Assembly (NCBI RefSeq): GCF_008806975.1
Contig: NZ_CP031728.1
Span: 5,311,501 to 5,375,500 of the forward strand
Length of the DNA stretch: 64,000 nt
Reading direction: 5' to 3'
From: Cellvibrio sp. KY-GH-1
GTDB lineage: Bacteria > Pseudomonadota > Gammaproteobacteria > Pseudomonadales > Cellvibrionaceae
This document shows, in pieces, positions 59,701 through 64,000 of this stretch. Under the pieces are notes generated by a model. That model ran no database searches and was not told the DNA's origin. It saw only the letters and a list, made by a program, of their open reading frames with translations. How positions within the stretch are numbered: the stretch's first letter is position 1; each line of letters opens with the position of its first letter. A program made the translations under genes and the position numbers.

Positions 59701-62700
59701 CTTTATGGTGGGGCGAATAATGATTCGCTGCTGGGTGGCTTGGGCGCCGATGCTCTTTATGGTGAGGCTGGGGACGATTATTTAACGGGTGGAAAAGGTA
59801 ACGATACTCTTGATGGCGGTGCTGGAAACGACACCTATTATTTTGGTTATGGTGATGGTCAAGACACCATATCATCATATGACACAACTGTAGGTCGGAT
59901 TGATACTCTGCGGCTGGCAGATGCTGTGTCGGTATCTGATGTTCGATTGTTTCGCATTTCTAACAACTTATACATAAATCTAAAGAGCACTGGCGATCAG
60001 ATCACGATCAATTATCACTTTGGTTTTGATGTTGTTGACGCACAATATTCAATTACGCAAATTGTTTTTGGTGATGGCACCGTATGGAGTCAAGAAACGA
60101 TCCAAAACATCATAGCCACTGGCACTGAGTATTCTGATTCCGATATTGCGGGTGATTGGCGCAATGACACTTTAATGGGGTTAGCCGGTAAAGATTTGAT
60201 GGGTGGTCGCGCAGGCGACGACACGATGGATGGGGGATTAGATGCAGATACATTATATGGTGATGCAGGCAACGACATTCTTTATGGTGGAACAGGCTCA
60301 GACTCTTTATCTGGCGGCAATAATAATGACTGGCTCTACGGTGGTGCTGATAACGACACGCTCGATGGTGATGCCGGCAACGATAATTTAGTCGGCGGTA
60401 TCGGTAACGATACCCTGCGTGGGGGATTGGGTAACGACACCTACCACTTCGATTTGGGTTTTGGTTCCGACACCATCACCGAACATAATTTTGGCTCTGC
60501 GGAATACGTCAATCAACTTAACATTGTCCAATTCGGCACAGGTATTCTCGCCTTGGACATTGAAGTTACGCGCAGCAGTAATGATCTGTATTTAACGCAC
60601 GTCCCTTCGCAAAATCGTATTTTAATTAATAATTATTTTGATCTTGAAGGCGCTTCGTCTTACGCGATCGAAGAGGTTCGCTTCGCGGAAGGTGGTGTTA
60701 TCTGGACGGTGGACGATATTCGTGCACTGGTAATTGCTACGTCAGAAAAAACCAACAATATTTACACCTACTCCGATGGTAATGTCATTAGTGCTGGCAA
60801 TGGGAATGACTGGATTTCTGGAGCGGGCGGCAATGACACATTGTTTGGTGATTTGGGCCATGATGCATTGTATGGCGGTGCGGGTCATGATTCGCTCGTT
60901 GGTGGTGCGGGTAATGATTCCCTGCAAGGAGATGCGGGCGAGGATTGGCTGGATGGTGGTTTAGGTAGCGATGACCTTTGGGGAGGAGCAGGCCACGATA
61001 TCCTGCAAGGCGGTGCTGGCAATGACCGTCTGTATGGCGATAGCAGTTCAACCGAAAAAGGTAACGACACCCTGTTGGGTGGTGCTGGTAATGATTCGCT
61101 CTATGGCGGAGGTGGCAACGATACCTACCGCTTCGAGCGTGGTTTTGGGCGCGATGTTATTTACAACGCTAATTACTACAATACCGACGTAGTCACAGCC
61201 CAGTTAGATGTAGTGCAATTCTCGGCCGACTTTTTGCCGTCGGATATTCGCTTGACCCGCAATGCGACGGATCTGTTCCTGAGTGTCTTGAACACCGAAG
61301 ACCGGTTAACGATTGCCGATTATTTTGTCAGTGATGGCAACACTAACGCACGTATCAACGAAATCCGTTTTGTGGATGGCACTGTGTGGAAACTGGCGGA
61401 TGTGTTTGCGCTGGTGGCACAAGAAGAAGTGACTTATCAACAAACGCGAGTGAGCTTTGGCAGCATTCCTGGCCAGAACACCTTGTCGGCTTATATCAGT
61501 GTTAATAATTCACCCTTCGTCAAAGTGTTGAAGGAAGGGGATTATTTCTATGCTGAGTTCAATCACCTGACGTTGGGCACCCACACCTACAGTATCGAAT
61601 ACCGCGCGGACACGGGTGAGCCCTTGTACAAAGGGGCGGGTGAATTCCATGTGAGCACCACTGGTGTTGAGCACCAAACCACGCAATTTATTAAATTGGC
61701 AGATGTAGAGCAGTCGCGCACTACACGCTATGTGTACGATGCGGACGGCAACCTGGTGCGCACGATTGATTCAGCCAATTATGTGACGGACAACCAGTAC
61801 GATGCGCTGGGTAATCGCCTCAGCGGTACTGCCTATGCAGAATCGGTGCCGAATCTGGCGCGCCTGACCATGAACAACCCGTTGCAGGTGCTGAAATCCG
61901 ATAATCCGAAGGCGCTGTGGCAATTTGATGATGCCACCACAACTACGTTGGCCGACACCAGCGGTAGCGGCCTTAACGGCACAGTCTTTGGTAGCGTTAC
62001 CGCCGGTCAATCAGGTGCGTATGGCAGCGGCAAGTCGATGAACTTTGCCGGCACCTCGGGCACTTATGCGGACCTGGGTGTGAGTTCAACACTGGGGGTT
62101 ACTAATTACCACAATTACGCGACCGGTTCAGTTGAGTTGTGGATGAAGACCAGTGCGCCGGGAACCGGGGCACGTCATCTGTTGGGCCATACCGATTACG
62201 GTTTGCGTTTGCAAAATAATGTTCTGGAATACAAAACCTATTCCGGCGGTTGGGTGAATACCGGTATTAGCCTGGCGGATGACCAGTGGCACCAGGTGGT
62301 GTTGTCCAATACGTTTACCAATGGTTCGATTTATTCGGATTCGATTGGCAAATTGTATGTGGATGGCAAGTTGGTGTTCTCCGGTGTGGCGGGGTTGATG
62401 TCCTGGTCAAATTCAGACCGTATCTATGCCGGTGGTTTGCCGGGTGCCAGTGCGCAGAACTACAAGGGCTTGCTGGATAATATTGCGATCTATGGTGAGG
62501 CGCTGAGCTCTGACCAGATCAAGCGTCATTACGATGCCTTTACCGGCGTTAACCGTGCGGTAAATGCGGATTCCCTGGTGGTTCCCACCAGTGCGCAGGA
62601 TCAATCCACCCGTTATTTCTATGATGCGCAGGGGCGTGAAGTTGGCCAGTTAAGTGCGCAGGGTTTCCTGACTGAAACGATTTATAGTGAAAATGGTAGC

Positions 62701-64000
62701 CGGGTCACGACGGTGGCCTACGGTAATCTGGTGACCGGTATTACCGCTGGCGATACGCTCGACAGCGTGCGTGCCCGTGCAACCAACACCAAAGACCAGA
62801 CGTCGGTGGTGGTATATAACGCGCGTGGTCAGGTGGATTCCGAGATCAATGCGGAAGGCAGTATTACGCGTTATTTCTACAACAAACTGGGCCAGTTGTT
62901 GAAGAAAACCTCCGGTGAAGGGGCCGCTGATTTTACGGATGTACGTATTCAGCATCAGCGTTACGATGCCTTTGGCCGTTTGGTAGGCAGTTTGAATGCC
63001 GAGGGCAGTGCATTGCTGCACGCCGGTTTGACGGCGGCGCAAGTGGATGCGTTGTATCGCGATTACGGTACGCAATATAGCTACGATGCCAATAACCATT
63101 TGACCAGTGCGCGCGATGCCAATGGTCATACCACCCTGTATTTCTACGATTATGCCGGTCGTGAAGTGTACCGGGTGAATCATCTGGGTGAGGTAGTTGC
63201 TACCGGGCGCAATACCTTTGGTGAGGTGGTTTCAACTACACAGTATGCTGGCACTATTTCCACCGCCGGTTTAACCGGCGGTGTTGGCCTTGCGCTGGTC
63301 AGCAGCCGTGTTGCCGCGATTGCAGATGCCCAGCAGGATCGTGTTGAAACAGTGGATTATGACCGCACTGGCCGAACGTTACAGAAGGTGGATGCCGAGG
63401 GCTACCAGACTCGCTACCAGTACAGCGGTTTTGGTGATCTGATTAGTGAAACCCGCACTCTGGAAACGGTTGCGAAAAACCCGCAGTTGCTGGCGAATAA
63501 AGTCACTACTACCTTGTATGAATACGATACCCGTGGTTTGCGTACCCGTACCTTGCTGGATACAGAAGGCCTGAGTCTGGGTAGCAAGAAGGTGTATGAC
63601 GCCTTCGGGCGCGTGGTAAGTGAAACCAACGCCAGTGGTAAAACCACCACGACCCGTTACGATGATGCTGGTCGTATTGTTGTGGTAACCGATGCATTGG
63701 GTGGCCAAAGCCGCACCGAATTTGATGCGTTTGGTCGCACACTCAAACAAATTGACGCCGCCGGAAATGAAACGCTGTATGCCTATGACGCGGCAAGTCG
63801 CCGTGTGATTACGCGTACACCTACTGGTATCGAGTCCCGTATTACCCACAACCGTCACGGCCAGCAAATTGAGGTGACGGATGGCAATGGCGTGTCCTTG
63901 CAATACAGCTATGACACTGACGGTAATTTATATCAAACCAAACGTGTAGACGCCTCTGGTGAGGTGCTGCTGGAAACACGAGTTTACGATCAAGTCGGTT
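50797..64000 (+). CDS. Giant RHS/YD-repeat protein with an internal RTX block, 3'-truncated
   Basis: The frame is open from the ATG at 50797 to the window edge, at least 4,401 codons, with consistent coding frame checked on many lines. There is no signal peptide ('MVAIVSGSGLGLLNVQVAK'). Order of parts: an N-terminal region with 'NATTGNLILRQRDEIL' and 'RTYNSLGQLDGDNNDGHRF' (about 30-90); YD repeats (about 100-775, e.g. 'RYQYDAAGRLESV'); RTX calcium-binding repeats with 14 intercalated modules (about 788-3545); a small beta-rich segment (about 3546-3640); YD repeats, then a LamG-like domain (about 3699-3912); more YD repeats to the edge. RTX without signal peptide suggests type I secretion through a C-terminal signal, which would be outside the window; RHS domains suggest a polymorphic toxin or giant surface protein. 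The C-terminal effector is unseen. Confidence 0.85.
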   Translation, partial: MVAIVSGSGLGLLNVQVAKSDVGGAGNSQIATHVNATTGNLILRQRDEILVNDAIGYQILRTYNSLGQLDGDNNDGHRFSFNQTLSNYVALSTITRTAADGSATVFTYVRTETGVDYYQSADGDGAHDTLSFNGTAWVYSKDGGVTSETYQSFGGSWRLASLTDAAGRLTRITYDGSNRVSLIEVFTKADHTQPEQAVRIEYNGSGQVQALVNRIYDGATWTEKTATRYQYDAAGRLESVITDLTPDDNTIADGKVYRVTYTYDGTSTRIASVTESNGQVTSLTYEQDSVSLKWRVKTVAQGSSPATTFFYGTNTTSVFDSLGQEWIYKFDAKGQLLEQQSPALNGQRLSTRYEYDTKGNIAATIDGENNRITYTYDIAGNAIGQQDDLGNTVKRVYNTRNQLLSETLYQTPDPDGGGAETAQKPLTTRYVYNSAGLLRFEVSAAGRVTEHQYNANGEKTSTIKYGGAVYNLAALTPADSLSEADLTTWISGQNLAKNQRTDFEYDLRGQLSKTTQHSQVNSSGAGVLNTATKITSHVYDPFGRLLQQVNTRGSQSDTTTYTYDGLGRRLTELLPDGGLSTTTYSDAAHAIQVVNAEGTSTLSTYDAAGRLVSIAQQAPVGSSTPARETLYFYDDAGQRRGEQAPDGSRSYIFYDAAGRTTATVDATGAVTEYVYDRRGLKTKTTQYANRVNTQSWLVAGKVVPSDIALIRPVADAQRDRSTQNLYDAAGRLLYAMDAENNITFYQYDGAGRLTGTEKFTGDDESFALLDVKIENVQRKPRGAQGNLFGTANNDNLLGSDIAQSLYGYAGIDTLDGGLGNDYLYGGDQTDTLIGNEDDDYLYGGNHDDFLYGSSGNDNLNGEAGNDQLWGGTGNDNLDGGAGSDIYYFGYGDGQDTISSSDSTVGRVDTLRLNDAIAVSDVRLARDGYHLYVILKSTGEQIAVNYHFYYAEYAITQIVFGDGTVWDKAAIHNILSIGTENSDTYLAGDGRDDVLNGLAGNDIMGGRLGNDTLDGGSGDDSLWGDEGSDVLIGGVGADSLYGGADNDSLYGGAGNDNLSGDAGNDHLIGGSGNDSLDGGAGSDTYYFGYGSGQDTISSSDTTVGRVDTIRLDNAVPVSDVRLTRDTYHLYVILKSTGEQIAVNYHFYYAEYAITQIVFGDGTVWDKAAIHNILSIGTENSDTYLVGDGRDDVLNGLAGKDIMGGRLGNDTLDGGLDDDGLWGDEGNDVLIGGSGADSLYGGADNDSLYGGAGNDSLNGDAGNDHLIGGSGNDNLDGGAGSDTYYFGYGDGKDTIMSSDTTVGRVDTLRLDNAVLASDVRLARDTYHLYIILNSTGDQITVNYHFYYPEYALTQIVFGNGTIWSATDIQNIAASSVAPTAQTISGTTNNDSLSGGAGKDTISGALGNDSLLGNAGNDSLNGDAGDDHLVGGKGDDYLVGGAGNDTYYFAYGDGRDAIYNYDPVVGRTDILRLDNAISVSDVRLTRSGDELYVTLLSTGDYVQVQSHFYSSGYAINSIVFGDGTVWDAAAIQLIISTGTAESESLYGDSGNNTIVGLAGRDQIFGGAGNDTLDGGIDNDTLWGDAGDDVLIGGDGADVLYSGAGNDWLYGGAGNDSFDGGDGDDNLIGDSGADNISGGTGNDHLTGGSGNDQLSGDAGNDTYYFGYGSGQDTISNYDTTAGRTDILRLDSAVTVSDVALYRSSDHLYLTLKSTSESVVISNHFYSNHYAINSIVFGDGTVWNAEQIQTLVTSGTQLANYLVGDARNDNLSGLSGNDTLYGWGGDDILDGGIENDVLYGGIGHDILIGGLGSDHLRGEDGDDTLNGGAGNDALYGGNGRDVYLFEPNFGSDIISNADGVTESQANRFDIIRFGNGISSSDIRVTRSSNNLVVTHVPSGNKITVSEFFLSDGNSTNAIGAIEFANGVLWQKTDLMSKVLVSTDSIDVIYGFDTTDDVLRGGQGVDTLYGRAGNDFLDGGDDADTIYGEGGNDWLVGGLGNDSLWGGVGDDYLEGQVGNDYIYGGDHNDRLYGGAGDDNLSGDAGNDYLAGGMGNDALDGGAGNDTYYFGYGDGQDTISSYDTSAGRSDIIRLDDAISVSDVRLTRYDRHLYLTLKSTGDQIAVNYHFSNPAEYSITQIIFGDGTVWNFADIQNIVSTGTEESDTYLAGDGRNDTLSGLAGKDTLGGRAGNDTIDGGLDDDSLWGDEGNDVLLGGSGSDYLYGGNDSDSLYGGAGNDSLSGDAGNDHLFGGIGNDNLDGGAGSDTYYFGYGDGQDTISSYDTSAGRSDIIRLDNAISVSDVRLTRYDRHLYLTLKSTGDQIAVNYHFSNPAEYSITQIVFGDGTVWSFEDIQNIVSTGTEESDTYLAGDGRNDTLSGLAGKDTLGGRAGNDTIDGGLDDDSLWGDEGNDVLLGGSGSDYLYGGNDSDSLYGGAGNDSLSGDAGNDHLFGGIGNDNLDGGAGSDTYYFGYGDGQDTISSYDTSAGRSDIIRLDNAISVSDVRLTRYDRHLYLTLKSTGDQIAVNYHFSNPAEYSITQIVFGDGTVWSFEDIQNIVSTGTEDSDSSLVGDVRNDILRGLAGKDALSGRAGNDTLDGGLDTDSLWGEEGNDLLLGGSGNDTLYGGVGNDSLYGGADNDTLNGDEGDDYLVGGLGNDYQRGDAGNDTYYFSYGDGNDTIYAYDTTAGRIETLRLADAILPTDVRLVRTGSSNYDLRITLISTGETITVDYHFYGASYALTNIVFGNGTVWNASQISSNIVTAPAAQTLTGTTGNDVLSGAQGNDVFYAGAGNDTLNGGAGADNLRGEAGDDHLTGGIGNDSLTGGAGNDTYYFGYGDGQDSIDNYDTTAGRIDTLRLHSSVPVSDVRLTRSGNYLYINLVSTGEYIAVENHFISSSYAINQIIFGDSTVWDATTIQASLSTGSDESQVLYGSTLSGLVGRDTLIGGTSNDSLDGGIDNDVLYGEAGSDWLFGNTGSDTLYGGANNDSLLGGLGADALYGEAGDDYLTGGKGNDTLDGGAGNDTYYFGYGDGQDTISSYDTTVGRIDTLRLADAVSVSDVRLFRISNNLYINLKSTGDQITINYHFGFDVVDAQYSITQIVFGDGTVWSQETIQNIIATGTEYSDSDIAGDWRNDTLMGLAGKDLMGGRAGDDTMDGGLDADTLYGDAGNDILYGGTGSDSLSGGNNNDWLYGGADNDTLDGDAGNDNLVGGIGNDTLRGGLGNDTYHFDLGFGSDTITEHNFGSAEYVNQLNIVQFGTGILALDIEVTRSSNDLYLTHVPSQNRILINNYFDLEGASSYAIEEVRFAEGGVIWTVDDIRALVIATSEKTNNIYTYSDGNVISAGNGNDWISGAGGNDTLFGDLGHDALYGGAGHDSLVGGAGNDSLQGDAGEDWLDGGLGSDDLWGGAGHDILQGGAGNDRLYGDSSSTEKGNDTLLGGAGNDSLYGGGGNDTYRFERGFGRDVIYNANYYNTDVVTAQLDVVQFSADFLPSDIRLTRNATDLFLSVLNTEDRLTIADYFVSDGNTNARINEIRFVDGTVWKLADVFALVAQEEVTYQQTRVSFGSIPGQNTLSAYISVNNSPFVKVLKEGDYFYAEFNHLTLGTHTYSIEYRADTGEPLYKGAGEFHVSTTGVEHQTTQFIKLADVEQSRTTRYVYDADGNLVRTIDSANYVTDNQYDALGNRLSGTAYAESVPNLARLTMNNPLQVLKSDNPKALWQFDDATTTTLADTSGSGLNGTVFGSVTAGQSGAYGSGKSMNFAGTSGTYADLGVSSTLGVTNYHNYATGSVELWMKTSAPGTGARHLLGHTDYGLRLQNNVLEYKTYSGGWVNTGISLADDQWHQVVLSNTFTNGSIYSDSIGKLYVDGKLVFSGVAGLMSWSNSDRIYAGGLPGASAQNYKGLLDNIAIYGEALSSDQIKRHYDAFTGVNRAVNADSLVVPTSAQDQSTRYFYDAQGREVGQLSAQGFLTETIYSENGSRVTTVAYGNLVTGITAGDTLDSVRARATNTKDQTSVVVYNARGQVDSEINAEGSITRYFYNKLGQLLKKTSGEGAADFTDVRIQHQRYDAFGRLVGSLNAEGSALLHAGLTAAQVDALYRDYGTQYSYDANNHLTSARDANGHTTLYFYDYAGREVYRVNHLGEVVATGRNTFGEVVSTTQYAGTISTAGLTGGVGLALVSSRVAAIADAQQDRVETVDYDRTGRTLQKVDAEGYQTRYQYSGFGDLISETRTLETVAKNPQLLANKVTTTLYEYDTRGLRTRTLLDTEGLSLGSKKVYDAFGRVVSETNASGKTTTTRYDDAGRIVVVTDALGGQSRTEFDAFGRTLKQIDAAGNETLYAYDAASRRVITRTPTGIESRITHNRHGQQIEVTDGNGVSLQYSYDTDGNLYQTKRVDASGEVLLETRVYDQVG
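53575..54364 (+). repeat. Near-identical 594-bp spaced repeat near the start of the RTX block
   Basis: The stretch 53581-53770 matches 54175-54364 with only a handful of single-base differences (offset 594). It encodes the same spacer domain ('STGEQIAVNYHFYYAEY') and the following 'SIGTENSDTYL'. A second, independent place where modules look recently copied. Confidence 0.8.
57228..58448 (+). repeat. Perfect 597-bp tandem repeat within the giant gene
   Basis: Bases 57228-57851 are identical to 57825-58448 (624 bp, offset 597) by line-by-line comparison. The unit covers one whole RTX super-module of 199 codons. Flanking copies diverge: before 57228 the counterpart has scattered changes, and after 58448 the sequence departs abruptly ('gaact' instead of 'ggaca'). 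This indicates a recent tandem duplication or gene conversion. Confidence 0.9.
61890..62530 (+). other. LamG/concanavalin-like domain in the giant protein
   Basis: Residues about 3699-3912: 'KALWQFDDATTTTLADTSGS', 'GSGKSMNFAGTSGTYADLG', 'GSVELWMKTSAPGTG', 'WHQVVLSNTFTN', 'LYVDGKLVFSGV', and 'NYKGLLDNIAIYGEALSSDQ', ending 'IKRHYDA'. This order (W-F-D-D, elW+k, WHqVv, lYVDG, LDnIaIY) is typical of LamG-like jellyroll domains that bind carbohydrate or protein. It follows 'RTTRYVYDADGNLVRTID' YD repeats and precedes another YD stretch. Confidence 0.8.

Larger units (their letters stand above)
53155..61430 (+). repeat. RTX calcium-binding block with 14 super-modules inside the YD array
   Basis: About 2,750 residues made of GGxGxDxLx-type nonapeptides (e.g. 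'GGLGNDYLYGG') in blocks, each followed by a conserved spacer domain: a 'YYFGYGDGQDTISS' turn, 'GRVDTLRLDNAVSVSDVRL', a YHLY strand, 'STGEQIAVNYHF' and 'QIVFGDGTVWD' (HCBP-related type). The Phe of the YYF-type turn begins at 53458, 54052, 54646, 55132, 55777, 56314, 56983, 57580, 58177, 58774, 59263, 59842, 60448 and 61132, so spacing is 486-684 bases and mostly near 594-597. This block lies between the YD repeats at about 53000 and 61710. Confidence 0.85.

Noticed and set aside
53155..61430. Array-like repetition resembling a CRISPR or satellite
   Set aside because: Periods of about 27 bp and about 590 bp keep the reading frame and encode GGxGxD nonapeptides and spacer domains, so it is coding, not a CRISPR array.

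Overview
The window looks like a chromosomal segment of a plant-polysaccharide-degrading gammaproteobacterium close to Cellvibrio. This is inferred from gene content and order: secreted GH26 mannanase, PL3 pectate lyase and GH20 lipoprotein sit among gene orders typical of Pseudomonas-type gammaproteobacteria (aroQ-accB-accC-prmA, dusB-fis-purH-purD, nudF-yqiB-cpdA-yqiA-parE, fdxA next to mutS). No 16S rRNA, tRNA, phage, transposase or CRISPR array was seen.

Layout. 1-11 kb: the end of a Rid-family gene, pilU, a Pat-like protein acetyltransferase with a degenerate acyl-CoA-synthetase half, an orphan periplasmic binding-like protein, a secreted beta-propeller protein, a histone-deacetylase-fold enzyme, a secreted-protein/metzincin pair and a GH20 lipoprotein. 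11-22 kb (minus strand): aroQ, accB, accC, prmA, a DUF3426 zinc-ribbon membrane protein, a second orphan binding-like protein, dusB, fis, purH, purD. 22-31 kb: dsbD, a TPR lipoprotein, a MAPEG protein, waaA, pectate lyase, mannanase, a TolC-family channel. 31-41 kb (plus strand): a cation/proton antiporter, a TPP riboswitch ahead of thiD-thiC, then nudF, yqiB, cpdA, yqiA, parE. 41-50.5 kb: a TonB-dependent receptor with an upstream lipoprotein, mlaA, a PilZ protein, fdxA and mutS.

50.8 kb to the right edge is one open reading frame of at least 4,401 codons with no stop. It encodes an RHS/YD-repeat protein whose YD array is split by about 2,750 residues of RTX-type calcium-binding repeats, arranged as 14 super-modules. 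Three successive intervals between them are exactly 597 bp, and positions 57228-58448 are a perfect 597-bp tandem repeat. After the RTX block come a small beta-rich segment, a LamG-like domain and more YD repeats; the C-terminus lies beyond the window. This RHS-RTX-LamG-RHS giant is the most unusual object here.

Other points of interest: three copies of a short palindromic element (two between accC and prmA, one over the thiD stop codon); a different long inverted repeat between purH and purD; loss of the catalytic-His motif and of much of the ATP-grasp region in the Pat-like protein; and a hairpin that may act as an intra-operon terminator between the receptor lipoprotein and its TonB receptor. 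All function assignments come from motif and family recognition by reading; no database search was run.
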